From UBA7803 sp963822255 (GTDB taxonomy: Bacteria; Pseudomonadota; Gammaproteobacteria; Pseudomonadales; Azotimanducaceae): a stretch of 64,000 bases of DNA. Below the pieces are notes generated by a model. It saw only the letters and a program-made list of their open reading frames with translations, did not search any database and was not told the origin of the DNA. Below are positions 53,930-63,386 of this stretch, piece by piece. A program made the translations under genes and the position numbers. Positions within the stretch are counted from its first letter, which is position 1, and every line of letters starts with the position of its first letter. The stretch lies in contig CAWGGV010000003.1 in the NCBI GenBank assembly GCA_963822255.1, positions 248,001 through 312,000 of the forward strand, read 5' to 3'.

Positions 53930-54742
53930 TTGACGGTCACCTCGACCATCGACCCACGCGCCATCATCGACCCCGCCGCCAGGCTGGGTGAAGGGGTCAC
54001 CGTCGGGCCCTGGACCCTCATCGGTGCCGACGTGGAGGTGGGAGACGGATGCGTCATCGCATCCCACGTGGTGCTCAAAGGTCCGACCCGCCTGGGCAAG
54101 CGCAACCGGATCTATCAGTTCGCTTCCATCGGCGAAGACACCTCCGATATGAGCTACGACGGCGAACCCACCACCCTGCAGGTGGGCGACGACAACGTGT
54201 TCCGCGAGGGCGTCACCGTGCATCGCGGCACCTTGAAGGACCAGGGCCGCACGGTCATCGGCAGTCACTGCCTGCTCATGCCGTACGTGCACGTAGCCCA
54301 CGACTGCCGGCTCGGCGATCACGTGATACTCGCCAACTACGCGGCGGTGTCCGGCCACGTCCGGGTGGGAGATCATGCCAACTTCGGCGGCTTCGCCGGC
54401 GTCGCCCAGTACCGGACCGTCGGCGCCCATACTCACCTCGCGGCCAAGAGCCTGGTGCTGAAGGACGTGCCCGATTTCGTCACGGTAGCCGGCAATCCGG
54501 CCAGCGTGTCCGGACTCAACGTCGAGGGGATGCGCCGCCGCGGATTCGACGACGAGATGGTCCACCATATCCGCGAGGCGTTCCGGCTGGTGTACCGGGC
54601 GGGGCTGACCGTCGACGAGGCTTGCGAGCGCCTCGAGCCGCTGGCGGCAGAGGCGGCGGAGGTGGCTGCGTTCCTAGGGACGGTGCGCGGCTCCCGGTGG
54701 GGCATCGTCCGCCCGCGCGGCCGCTCTGCCGACGAACCCTGA
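53930..54742 (+). CDS. lpxA: Acyl-ACP--UDP-N-acetylglucosamine O-acyltransferase LpxA
   Basis: First enzyme of lipid A synthesis. 270 residues of beta-helix with PTRLGKRNRIYQFASIGED, the catalytic His in CLLMPYVHVAHDCRLGDH, and GNPASVSGLNVEGMRRRGF leading into the helical C-terminus. TTG 53930 starts directly after the fabZ stop; no ATG fits the family N-terminus. Confidence 0.95.
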   Translation: MTVTSTIDPRAIIDPAARLGEGVTVGPWTLIGADVEVGDGCVIASHVVLKGPTRLGKRNRIYQFASIGEDTSDMSYDGEPTTLQVGDDNVFREGVTVHRGTLKDQGRTVIGSHCLLMPYVHVAHDCRLGDHVILANYAAVSGHVRVGDHANFGGFAGVAQYRTVGAHTHLAAKSLVLKDVPDFVTVAGNPASVSGLNVEGMRRRGFDDEMVHHIREAFRLVYRAGLTVDEACERLEPLAAEAAEVAAFLGTVRGSRWGIVRPRGRSADEP

Positions 54743-54750
54743 TCGCATCC

Positions 54751-55935
54751 GTGGCGGCGCCCGTCATCGGCATGCTGGCTGGCGAGCCGTCGGGCGACAA
54801 TCTCGGCCGCGGGCTCATGGCGGAGCTGAAGCGGCGCTATCCCGGCGCGCGCTTCGTCGGCATCGGCGGTCCTGCCATGACCGCCGAGGGGCTTGACGGC
54901 GTGGTGCCCATGGATCGGCTCGCCATGAACGGTTTTGCTCAGCCGGTGCGCCGGCTGCCGGAGCTGATCGGTATTCTGCGGCGGCTGCTGGCGCGGTTCG
55001 AGCAGGAGCGGCCGGCGGTGTTCGTGGGCATCGATTTCAATGTCTTCAATTTCATCCTGGAACGCCGCTTGAAGCGCACCGGCATTCCGACCGTCCATTA
55101 CGTGAGCCCTTCCGTGTATGCCTGGCGCCGCGGTCGCATCGGCCGTGTCGCCCGGGCTGCCGACATGCTGCTTACCCTGTATCCGTTCGAACCGGAGCTG
55201 TACCGGCAAACCCCGGTGCGTGCCGTCTACGTCGGGCACCCGCTGGCGGATGCAATCGATCTGCAGGCGGGCGACCCGGCAGAGCGCCGGCGGGCCCGAA
55301 CCTCCCTCGGCCTGCCGGTCGAAGCGCCCGTGGTCGCCTTGCTGCCGGGGAGCCGGATGTCGGAGGTGAAGCTGCTGGGCGAGCTGTTTCTGGAGGCGGC
55401 AGCGCGCATGGCCCGAGAGCGCCCAGAGCTGCGCTTCGTGGTGCCCTGCGTGCGGCCCGCCATCGTCGCCTGGCTCGAGTCGGCGCGGCTCATGCAGCCG
55501 CAGCTGACCATCGTCGGCTACGGCGGGGACGCCCGTCTCGCCCTCACCGCCTGCGACGGTGCGCTGGTGAAGGCCGGCACCGGCACCCTCGAAGCCATGC
55601 TGCTGCGCCGGCCCATGGTGGTCAGCTATCGGCTGGGGCCGCTCACCGCCCGGCTGGTCCGCAGCATGCTGCGCACGCCCTACGTGGGCTTGCCGAACAT
55701 CCTGGCGGGCAGAGCGCTGGTGCCCGAGCTCCTGCAGAACGCGGCCACTGCGGATGCGCTCGCCGCCAATATGCTCGCCGAGCTGGACAAAGCGCGGGCG
55801 GAGCCAGAATACTTGGCGGAGTTCGCGCGCCTGCATCGGGTGCTTCGCCGCCATGCCGATGCCCGGGCGGCGGACGCGGTCGCGGCCTGGCTGCCGGCCC
55901 CGGCGGGCCGGGCGGATGCGCGGTCGGGGCACTGA
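54751..55935 (+). CDS. lpxB: Lipid-A-disaccharide synthase LpxB
   Basis: A glycosyltransferase (GT19) joining UDP-diacylglucosamine and lipid X. 394 residues: IGMLAGEPSGDNLGRGLMAEL, VFVGIDFNVFNFILERRLK, SPSVYAWRRGRIGRVAR and LLPGSRMSEVKLL; later GTGTLEAMLLRRPMVV. GTG 54751 starts eight bases after lpxA. Confidence 0.95.
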   Translation: MAAPVIGMLAGEPSGDNLGRGLMAELKRRYPGARFVGIGGPAMTAEGLDGVVPMDRLAMNGFAQPVRRLPELIGILRRLLARFEQERPAVFVGIDFNVFNFILERRLKRTGIPTVHYVSPSVYAWRRGRIGRVARAADMLLTLYPFEPELYRQTPVRAVYVGHPLADAIDLQAGDPAERRRARTSLGLPVEAPVVALLPGSRMSEVKLLGELFLEAAARMARERPELRFVVPCVRPAIVAWLESARLMQPQLTIVGYGGDARLALTACDGALVKAGTGTLEAMLLRRPMVVSYRLGPLTARLVRSMLRTPYVGLPNILAGRALVPELLQNAATADALAANMLAELDKARAEPEYLAEFARLHRVLRRHADARAADAVAAWLPAPAGRADARSGH

Positions 55936-55944
55936 CCCAGGGGG

Positions 55945-56571
55945 ATGATCACGGGTTCCATGAGGTTGTTCGAAGACTGTCCGCTGCCGAGGCTCACCGC
56001 CGGCGTCGACGAGGTGGGTCGTGGACCCCTGGCCGGGCCGGTCGTGGCAGCGGCCGTGATCCTCGACCCGGCCAGGCCCATCGACGGCCTCCGGGACTCC
56101 AAGCTGCTGAGCGCCGAACGCCGCGAAACCCTGGCGGTGCAGATTCGCGCGGCGGCGCTGGCCTGGGCTCTCGGCCGGGCCGAGGTGGCGGAGATCGACG
56201 CGATCAACATACTGCGCGCCAGCCATCTGGCCATGCAGCGGGCCGTGTCCGCCCTGGCGGTGCAGGCCGAGCTGGTGTTTGTCGACGGTCATCTGACGCC
56301 CACCTTCGCAGTGCCCGCGGTGGCGCTGGTGGGGGGCGACGACCTGATGCCAGCCATCAGCGCCGCCTCAATCCTGGCCAAGGTCGCCCGCGATGCGGAG
56401 ATGGCCGAGCTGGCCGTCCACTACCCGGGCTATGGGCTCGAAGCCCACAAGGGCTACGCCACCCCCGCTCACCTGGACGCCCTGGCGCGGCTCGGCCCGA
56501 CCCCTCTGCACCGGCAGTCGTTCGCGCCGGTGCGATGCTGGGATGGGGCGGGCACGGGGGAGCTGTTCTGA
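55945..56571 (+). CDS. rnhB: Ribonuclease HII
   Basis: Cuts RNA in RNA-DNA hybrids and at misincorporated ribonucleotides. 208 residues: AGVDEVGRGPLAGPVVAAAV with the first catalytic Asp-Glu pair, FVDGH, AISAASILAKVARDAEM, and GYGLEAHKGYATPAHLDAL. The stop overlaps the dnaE ATG (TGATG). Either Met 1 or Met 6 could start the protein. Confidence 0.95.
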   Translation: MITGSMRLFEDCPLPRLTAGVDEVGRGPLAGPVVAAAVILDPARPIDGLRDSKLLSAERRETLAVQIRAAALAWALGRAEVAEIDAINILRASHLAMQRAVSALAVQAELVFVDGHLTPTFAVPAVALVGGDDLMPAISAASILAKVARDAEMAELAVHYPGYGLEAHKGYATPAHLDALARLGPTPLHRQSFAPVRCWDGAGTGELF

Positions 56572-59500
56572 TGGCTGTCGCCGCGGCCGAGCAGAGCCGC
56601 GCGCGGTCACCGCGCTTCGTCCATCTGCGGCTGCACAGCGAGTACTCGCTTGCCGACAGCATCATCAAGGTCAAGGCCCTGGTGGCCCGGGCGGCCGAGC
56701 TGGGCATGCCCGCGCTGGCGCTCACCGACCGCGCCAACCTGTTCGCCCTGGTGAAGTTCTACCAGGCAGCCCTCGCCGCCGGTATCAAGCCGCTGATCGG
56801 TGCCGACCTGACGGTCGCGGACGGCGACGACGAGCGGTTTCGCGTCACCGTGCTGGCCATGGATCAGACCGGGTTCGGGAATCTCATCGGCCTGGTCTCG
56901 GGCGCGTACGTGGGCACGGGCGCGGAGCGGGGCGCGGTGACCCGCGAGCAGGTGGAGGCCGCCGGCGCCGGGTTGCTCGTGCTGTCCGGCGGTCGCGAGG
57001 GGGACGTGGGGCAGGCGCTGACCAAGGGCGACGAGGAGCGCGCGGAACGGCTGGCCCGGCGATGGGCAGCCGCCTTCCCGGATCGTTACTACCTGGAGCT
57101 CGCCCGTACCGGCCGCCCCGGCGAAGAGGCGTGCGTCGCCCTGACGGTGCCGCTGGCGGCGCGGCTGGCGTTGCCCGTCGTGGCCACCAACGACGTCTGC
57201 TTCCTGCGCGAGGACGACTTCGAGGCCCACGAGACCCGGGTGTGCATTCACGATGGCCGTACTCTGGACGATCCCCGCCGCGAGCGGCGCTACAGCGCCG
57301 AGCAGTATCTGAAGAGCGAGGCGGAGATGGCCGAGGTCTGGAGCGACCTCCCCGAGGCTCTCGTCAACAGCGTGGAGATCGCCCGCCGCTGCAACGTGGA
57401 GGTCTCGCTCGGCCGCTACTACCTGCCGAACTACCCGGTGCCGGACGGCACGACTCTCGAGGACTATCTGGCCGAGCGGACTCGCCGCGGGCTCGCCGCG
57501 CGGCTCGAGCGCCTGGGGGAGCTGGGCGAGCTGACGCTGCCGGAGCGCCGATACAGCGAACGCCTCGACTACGAGCTCGGCATCATCAACCAGATGGGCT
57601 TCGCCGGGTACTTCCTCATCGTCATGGAGTTCATTGGCTGGGCCAAAGACAACGGCATTCCGGTCGGCCCGGGCCGGGGTTCCGGCGGTGGGTCGCTGGT
57701 GGCGTACTCGCTCGGTATCACCGACATGGATCCGCTGCGCTACGACCTGCTGTTCGAGCGCTTCCTGAACCCGGAGCGGGTGTCGATGCCCGACTTCGAC
57801 ATCGACTTCTGCATGGAAGGACGCGATCGGGTGATCGCCCACGTCTCCGAGCGTTACGGTCAGGACGCGGTCAGCCAGATCATCACCTTCGGCACCATGG
57901 CGGCCAAAGCCGTCGTGCGAGACGTGGCCCGGGTGCAGGGCAAACCTTACGGTCTCGCGGACAAGCTTTCGAAGCTCATACCGTTCGAGGTGGGCATGAC
58001 CCTCGCGAAGGCGGTGGAGCAGACCAGGGAGCTGGTGGCGTTCATCGCTGAAAGTGAGGACGCCGCCGAGATCATGGAGATGGCCTACAAGCTCGAGGGC
58101 GTGGTGCGCGGCGTCGGCCGCCATGCCGGCGGCGTGGTCATTGCGCCGTCGACGCTGACGGACTTCGTGCCGCTGTACGTGGACGAGGCCTCGGGCGGGC
58201 TGGTGTCCCAGTTCGACAAGGACGACGTGGAGAGCGCGGGGCTGGTCAAGTTCGACTTCCTCGGGCTGAAGACCCTCACCATCATTCATTGGGCCGTGCA
58301 GGCCATCAACGCCCACCGGGCGGCGGACGCGCCGGAGGTGGACGTCGAGCGGATTCCTCTGGACGATGCAGCAACATTCGAGCTGCTGAAGTCGGCCGAG
58401 ACCACGGGCGTGTTCCAGCTCGAATCCCGCGGCATGAAGGATCTGATCCGACGTCTGAAGCCGGACCGGTTCGACGACATCATCGCCCTGGTTGCCCTGT
58501 TCAGGCCGGGGCCGCTGCAGTCCGGCGCGGTGGACGACTACATCAACCGCAAGCACCGGCGCGAGCCGGTGGTCTACCCGCACCCGGCCATGGAGCCGGT
58601 GCTCTCCACCACCTATGGGGTCATGCTCTACCAGGAGCAGGTGATGCAGTCGGCCCAGGCGCTGGCCGGCTTTTCGCTCGGCCAGGCGGACCTGCTGCGC
58701 CGGGCCATGGGCAAGAAAAAACCGGAAGAGATGGCGAAGGTTCGCAGCGAGTTCCTCGACGGCACCCGCGCTCACGGCATCGACGACAAGCTGGCAAACG
58801 ACATCTTCGACCTGATGGAGAAGTTCTCCGGCTATGCCTTCAACAAGTCCCACAGCGCCACCTACGCGCTGGTCTCGTTCCAGACGGCGTGGCTGAAGCG
58901 CCACTATCCGGCCGAGTTCATGGCCGCGACCCTGTCCGCGGACATGCAGAACATCGACAAGGTGGTGGTGCTCGTGGACGAGGTTCGGCGGATGAAGCTG
59001 GACCTGGTTCCGCCGAGCGTCAATCGAGGTCAGTACCGCTTCACCGGGCGGGGCCGCGAAGTCATCTATGGCCTCGGCGCAGTCCGCGGCGTCGGCGAGG
59101 GCCCGGTGGCGGCTCTGGTCGAGGCTCGCGAGTCGGACGGTCCGTTCCGCGACCTGGGGGATTTCTGTCGTCGGGTCGACGCCAGGAGGGCCAACCGCCG
59201 CGTCCTCGAGGCGTTGATCCGTTCGGGCGCCATGGACGATTTCGCTGCCGATGGCGAAGACCGCGACCGGGTCCGGGCGCGGCTGCTGGCGGAGCTCGGC
59301 GACGCATTGCAGGGCGCGGAGCAGGCGGCCCGGAACGCGGCTCTGGGTATGACCGACATGTTCGGCGGGGTGGAGCAGGTGGTGCGGAGCGCGCCCGGCC
59401 GGGCCCGGGTCGGTCCGCTCACCCGGCGGGAACGCCTGGACGGCGAGAAGGAAACGCTGGGCCTCTACCTGACCGGCCATCCCATCGAGGACTACCTGGG

Positions 59501-60173
59501 CGACATCCGGCAGATGTGCCCGAGCAACCTCGCCGGGCTGCGGGCACGCAAGGGCGCGCAGCTCGTGGCGGGGCTGGTGGTGTCGGTCCGCGTGCTGCGC
59601 GGCCGCGGCGGCGGTGATCTGTGCTTCCTGGTGATCGACGACGGCACCGACCGAATGGAGGCTTCGGTGTTCTCCGACACCTTCGACGCCTACCGCAGCC
59701 GCATCGTCAAGGACGAAATCCTGCTGCTGGAAGGTGAGGTGCAGACTGACGACTACACCGAGGCGCTGAAGCTCAAGGTCGAGAAGGTGTACACCCTGGA
59801 CGAGGCGCGCAGTCGCTTCGCCCGGGGCCTGGAGATCGACCTGGGCGGCCGCCCTGCGCCCGCCGATCTCGCTGCGCGTCTGAAGCGCTGCCTCGAGCCC
59901 CACCGCGCAGCCGGGTCCGCTTGTCCCGTGACGGTGGTCTGCCGGATCGGCGATGCAGCCGGCCGCGCTGCCCAGGGCCGCATCCGGCTCGGGCCCGACT
60001 GGCAGGTGAAAGCGGGAGAGGAACTGCTCGCGAGGCTCCGGGCCGAGTTCGGACGCGAGCGGGTCCGCTTACTCTACGGCCCGGCGGAGATGCCGAGACC
60101 GTCGATGGCGACCGCTGCACCGGAGAGCGAGACGAAACGCCGTGCCGGAGGCACTGCCTACGCCACCGGCTGA
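56571..60173 (+). CDS. dnaE: DNA polymerase III subunit alpha
   Basis: Replicative polymerase. 1200 residues: N-terminal PHP domain (FVHLRLHSEYSLADSIIKV), polymerase core with GPGRGSGGGSLVAYSLGITD and the catalytic aspartates in MPDFDIDFCMEGRD, NKSHSATYALVSFQTAWLK, a helix-hairpin region, and a C-terminal OB-fold (LVAGLVVSVRVLRGRGGGD). ATG 56571 overlaps the rnhB stop. accA, which often follows dnaE, is absent; tilS begins inside dnaE. Confidence 0.97.
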   Translation: MAVAAAEQSRARSPRFVHLRLHSEYSLADSIIKVKALVARAAELGMPALALTDRANLFALVKFYQAALAAGIKPLIGADLTVADGDDERFRVTVLAMDQTGFGNLIGLVSGAYVGTGAERGAVTREQVEAAGAGLLVLSGGREGDVGQALTKGDEERAERLARRWAAAFPDRYYLELARTGRPGEEACVALTVPLAARLALPVVATNDVCFLREDDFEAHETRVCIHDGRTLDDPRRERRYSAEQYLKSEAEMAEVWSDLPEALVNSVEIARRCNVEVSLGRYYLPNYPVPDGTTLEDYLAERTRRGLAARLERLGELGELTLPERRYSERLDYELGIINQMGFAGYFLIVMEFIGWAKDNGIPVGPGRGSGGGSLVAYSLGITDMDPLRYDLLFERFLNPERVSMPDFDIDFCMEGRDRVIAHVSERYGQDAVSQIITFGTMAAKAVVRDVARVQGKPYGLADKLSKLIPFEVGMTLAKAVEQTRELVAFIAESEDAAEIMEMAYKLEGVVRGVGRHAGGVVIAPSTLTDFVPLYVDEASGGLVSQFDKDDVESAGLVKFDFLGLKTLTIIHWAVQAINAHRAADAPEVDVERIPLDDAATFELLKSAETTGVFQLESRGMKDLIRRLKPDRFDDIIALVALFRPGPLQSGAVDDYINRKHRREPVVYPHPAMEPVLSTTYGVMLYQEQVMQSAQALAGFSLGQADLLRRAMGKKKPEEMAKVRSEFLDGTRAHGIDDKLANDIFDLMEKFSGYAFNKSHSATYALVSFQTAWLKRHYPAEFMAATLSADMQNIDKVVVLVDEVRRMKLDLVPPSVNRGQYRFTGRGREVIYGLGAVRGVGEGPVAALVEARESDGPFRDLGDFCRRVDARRANRRVLEALIRSGAMDDFAADGEDRDRVRARLLAELGDALQGAEQAARNAALGMTDMFGGVEQVVRSAPGRARVGPLTRRERLDGEKETLGLYLTGHPIEDYLGDIRQMCPSNLAGLRARKGAQLVAGLVVSVRVLRGRGGGDLCFLVIDDGTDRMEASVFSDTFDAYRSRIVKDEILLLEGEVQTDDYTEALKLKVEKVYTLDEARSRFARGLEIDLGGRPAPADLAARLKRCLEPHRAAGSACPVTVVCRIGDAAGRAAQGRIRLGPDWQVKAGEELLARLRAEFGRERVRLLYGPAEMPRPSMATAAPESETKRRAGGTAYATG

Positions 60174-61425
60174 CGCGGTCAGCGTGGAGGCCGCCGTCGC
60201 CGCCGCGCTGGCGGGGACCACCGGGCGGGTCTTCGTCGGATTCAGCGGCGGCCGGGATTCCTCCGTGCTGCTGCACGCCCTGGCGGCGCGTCGCCGCGAC
60301 CGGGTGGTGGCCGTGCACGTCAACCACGGCCTGAATCCCGCAGCCGACGACTGGCAGCGCCACTGTGAGGCGGTAGCGAGCCGGCTCGAGGTCGGCTACC
60401 TGGCGCGGCGGGTGACGGTGCCGCGCCGGGGCAGCCTCGAGGCGCGCGCCCGCGAGGCGCGTTATCGGGTGTTCGAAAGCCTGCTGAGCGCGGCCGGCGA
60501 CGTGCTGTGGCTGGCTCACCACCGTCAGGACCAGAGCGAAACGGCGCTGCTGCGGCTGCTGCAGGGGCGGGGCCTGTACGGCATGCCGGCGCAGCGGCCG
60601 CTGGCCGGGGGCACACTGATGCGGCCGCTGCTCGACGTCTCGCCCCACGGCATCCTGGCGTACGCCCGGGCCCACGGGCTTCGCTGGGTGGAGGATCCGT
60701 CGAACCGCGACGAAGGTCTCGACCGCAGCTTTCTCCGCCAGCGTGTGCTGTCGCCGTTGCGCGAGCGTTGGCCGGCCGTGGATGACGCCGTGCTGGCGGC
60801 CATGGACCAGCATCTTCTGGCGCAGCGGCGGCTCGCCGCACCGCTGGGCGATCTCGCCGCCGCGTATTCGCTCGAGCTGTCGGCGCTGGCTACCCGCCGC
60901 CCGGACGAGAGCGTCGAGCTGATGCGGCTCTGGGTCGAGGCACATGGCATCCGGCCGCCGCGGCGGCCGGCCCTGCAGGAGTGGCTGCGGCAGGCGGCGG
61001 ACGCCGCTGCCGACCGCCAGCCGCGGCTCGCGCTGGACGGCGCGACACTCCGCCGCCATGGCGACCGGTTGTATTTGGTTGCGCCCGACCCGCCACTGCT
61101 GGATCGGTACCCGGTGACCGTGCCAGGCGTCAGCCGGCTGCCCCACGGCGAGATCGAGATCGTCTCCGATCCCGCCGGCTTCCGAGTGGTGGGCGCCCTC
61201 GAGGTGCGCTTCCGGCGCGGTGGCGAGCGGCTCGAGGTGCGCGCGGGCCACCGCCCGCTGAAGCTGCTGTTCCAGCAGGCCGGGGTGCCCCCTTGGCAGC
61301 GCGCCAGTCATCCTCTGCTGTTCGATCAGCAGGGTCTCGCCGCAGTACCGAACGTGGCCTGCCGCCCGGCGGCCGGAGGAGCGCCCGGCAACGCCTGGCG
61401 CGCCGTATGGCGGCGCCGGCCGTGA
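60142..61425 (+). CDS. tilS: tRNA(Ile)-lysidine synthetase
   Basis: Modifies C34 of the AUA-reading isoleucine tRNA to lysidine. 427 residues: the PP-loop FVGFSGGRDSSVLLHAL, VAVHVNHGLNPAADDW, LAHHRQDQSETALLRLLQGRG, and a C-terminal domain with KLLFQQAGVPPWQR. The GTG start overlaps dnaE by 32 bases; the conserved P-loop lies about 30 residues in, in keeping with this start. Confidence 0.94.
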   Translation: MPEALPTPPADAVSVEAAVAAALAGTTGRVFVGFSGGRDSSVLLHALAARRRDRVVAVHVNHGLNPAADDWQRHCEAVASRLEVGYLARRVTVPRRGSLEARAREARYRVFESLLSAAGDVLWLAHHRQDQSETALLRLLQGRGLYGMPAQRPLAGGTLMRPLLDVSPHGILAYARAHGLRWVEDPSNRDEGLDRSFLRQRVLSPLRERWPAVDDAVLAAMDQHLLAQRRLAAPLGDLAAAYSLELSALATRRPDESVELMRLWVEAHGIRPPRRPALQEWLRQAADAAADRQPRLALDGATLRRHGDRLYLVAPDPPLLDRYPVTVPGVSRLPHGEIEIVSDPAGFRVVGALEVRFRRGGERLEVRAGHRPLKLLFQQAGVPPWQRASHPLLFDQQGLAAVPNVACRPAAGGAPGNAWRAVWRRRP

Positions 61426-61434
61426 GTGAGCGCT

Positions 61435-61461
61435 CCGGCAGCGCCTGCCGGACCATTTTCC
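61435..61461 (+). terminator. Possible weak terminator after tilS
   Basis: CCGGCA-GCGCC-TGCCGG (61435-61451) is a perfect six-base-pair hairpin, followed by ACCATTTTCC. The T-run is short and starts four bases after the stem, so termination may be partial. Confidence 0.45.
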
Positions 61462-61462
61462 T

Positions 61463-61491
61463 TTGTGCTCCCAGGACCCTTTTGCTATCGT
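61463..61491 (+). promoter_or_regulatory. Candidate pyrG promoter
   Basis: TTGTGC (61463-61468) and TATCGT (61486-61491) with a 17-base spacer, 58 bases before the pyrG ATG and right after the hairpin. Each box matches the sigma-70 consensus at about four of six positions. Confidence 0.4.
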
Positions 61492-61549
61492 GCAATCCCA
61501 TCTCGCGTACGCGGTCTTGCGTGCGGCCTCTCCACAAACAGACCCGCAG

Positions 61550-63274
61550 ATGAGCCGATTCATATTCGTGACAGGTGGTGTGGTTTCGTCCCTGGGCAAG
61601 GGCATCCTCACCTCCTCGCTGGCGGCCGTGCTGGAAGCACGTCAGCTCAAGGTGAACGTGCTGAAGATGGATCCGTACATCAACGTGGATCCCGGCACCA
61701 TGAGCCCGTTCCAGCATGGCGAGGTGTTCGTCACTGCCGACGGTGCGGAGACGGACCTGGACCTCGGCAACTACGAGCGCTTTTCCAGGGCGCGGATGAG
61801 CCGCAAGAACAACTTCACCACCGGCAGCATCTACGCCGAGGTACTGCGCCGTGAGCGGCGCGGCGACTATCTGGGCGCCACGGTGCAGGTGATTCCCCAC
61901 GTCACCGACGAGATCAAGCGCCGCATCAAGGATGCCGCCGAAGGCTGCGACGTGCTGCTGGTGGAAACCGGCGGAACGGTGGGCGATATCGAGTCTCAGC
62001 CATTCCTCGAGGCCATCCGGCAGATGCGTCTGGAGGTGGGCGCCCAGCGCACCATGTTCATTCATCTCACCTACGTGCCGTACATCCCGGCCGCCGGCGA
62101 GATCAAGACCAAGCCCACTCAGCACTCGGTGAAGGAACTGCGGTCCATCGGTCTGCAGCCGGACGTGCTGGTGTGCCGTTCCGATCGGCCGCTGCCGCGT
62201 TCGGCCCGGGGCAAGATCGCGCTGTTCACCAACGTGGAGGAACGGGCGGTGGTTTCGCTCGAGGATCTGGAGACCATCTACCAGGTGCCTCAGAAGCTCC
62301 ACGATCAGGGGCTCGACGAGTTCGTGGTGGAGCGCATGGGTCTCGACTGTCCACCGGCCGATCTGGCCGAGTGGCAGGGGCTGGTGGACGCGGAGCTTCA
62401 TCCGGACCGGGAAGTTCACATCGCCTTCGTCGGCAAATACCTGGACCTTCTGGACGCTTACAAGTCGCTGCTCGAGGCCGTCACCCACGCCGGCATCCAC
62501 ACCCGCACCCGGATACACGTGAAGTTTCTGGATGCGGAAGACATCGAACGCCACGGCACCGCCGCGCTGGACGACGTGGCGGCGATTCTGGTGCCCGGCG
62601 GTTTCGGCCGACGCGGCTTCGAAGGCAAGATTCTCGCGGCGCAGTACGCGCGCGAGCGCGGTGTGCCCTATCTCGGCATCTGCTACGGTCTGCACGCGGC
62701 GGTCATCGAGTTCGCCCGCCACGTCGCCGGGCTGGAAGGTGCCCACTCCACCGAGATCGACGCCGGCACGCCGCACCCGGTGATTGCACTGATCACCGAG
62801 TGGCTGGACGCCACCGGAGAAGTGGTGCAGCGCAGCGGCGAAGACGATCTGGGCGGCACCATGCGGCTCGGCGAGCAGCTTACCATTCTGGAGCCCGGCT
62901 CCCTGGTTCACCGGCTCTACGGCAAGACCGAGATCCGCGAGCGCCACCGTCATCGGTTCGAAGTGAACAACCGCTACATCGGCCGCCTGGTGGAGCTGGG
63001 CCTCCGGGTCTCCGGGCGCTCCGCGGACGGTGAGCTGGTGGAGATCATCGAGCTGCCGGACCATCCCTGGTTCCTGGCCTGCCAGTTCCACCCGGAGTTC
63101 ACGTCGTCGCCCCGGGACGGGCACCCGCTGTTCACCGGCTTCGTCGAGGCGGCGCTGGCGCGGGCCGCCGAGACCGGGGTGGACGTGGCCGCCGTGGCCG
63201 GCTCCGGACGCAACGGCGGCAGCGCCGAACGTCACGGCGAACGATTCTCCGTCAGCGACAGCTCGGTCGGGTAA
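61550..63274 (+). CDS. pyrG: CTP synthase
   Basis: Converts UTP to CTP with glutamine. 574 residues counted from ATG 61550, where the invariant N-terminus MSRFIFVTGGVVSSLGKG starts; the upstream open frame is not conserved. Synthetase domain: KMDPYINVDPGTMSPFQHGE. Glutaminase domain: catalytic Cys in YLGICYGLHAAVIEFA, where many relatives have GICLGMQ, and the His-x-Glu in CQFHPEFTS. kdsA follows, as in many gammaproteobacteria. Confidence 0.96.
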   Translation: MSRFIFVTGGVVSSLGKGILTSSLAAVLEARQLKVNVLKMDPYINVDPGTMSPFQHGEVFVTADGAETDLDLGNYERFSRARMSRKNNFTTGSIYAEVLRRERRGDYLGATVQVIPHVTDEIKRRIKDAAEGCDVLLVETGGTVGDIESQPFLEAIRQMRLEVGAQRTMFIHLTYVPYIPAAGEIKTKPTQHSVKELRSIGLQPDVLVCRSDRPLPRSARGKIALFTNVEERAVVSLEDLETIYQVPQKLHDQGLDEFVVERMGLDCPPADLAEWQGLVDAELHPDREVHIAFVGKYLDLLDAYKSLLEAVTHAGIHTRTRIHVKFLDAEDIERHGTAALDDVAAILVPGGFGRRGFEGKILAAQYARERGVPYLGICYGLHAAVIEFARHVAGLEGAHSTEIDAGTPHPVIALITEWLDATGEVVQRSGEDDLGGTMRLGEQLTILEPGSLVHRLYGKTEIRERHRHRFEVNNRYIGRLVELGLRVSGRSADGELVEIIELPDHPWFLACQFHPEFTSSPRDGHPLFTGFVEAALARAAETGVDVAAVAGSGRNGGSAERHGERFSVSDSSVG

Positions 63275-63386
63275 TCTGACGTGAGAGCGGTCCTTCTGGG
63301 GGGAGCCGGGTGAGCAGCTGCCCGGGTGAGCGAAGCTCCCTTTAGCCGAACGGAGCTCGGCCGCCGGGCCGGGAAGGTAGATTCCG

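Noticed and set aside
62674..62700. GICYG instead of GICLG around the CTP synthase glutaminase cysteine
   Set aside because: The catalytic Cys is kept and Tyr at this place is seen in other bacterial CTP synthases, so it is ordinary variation.
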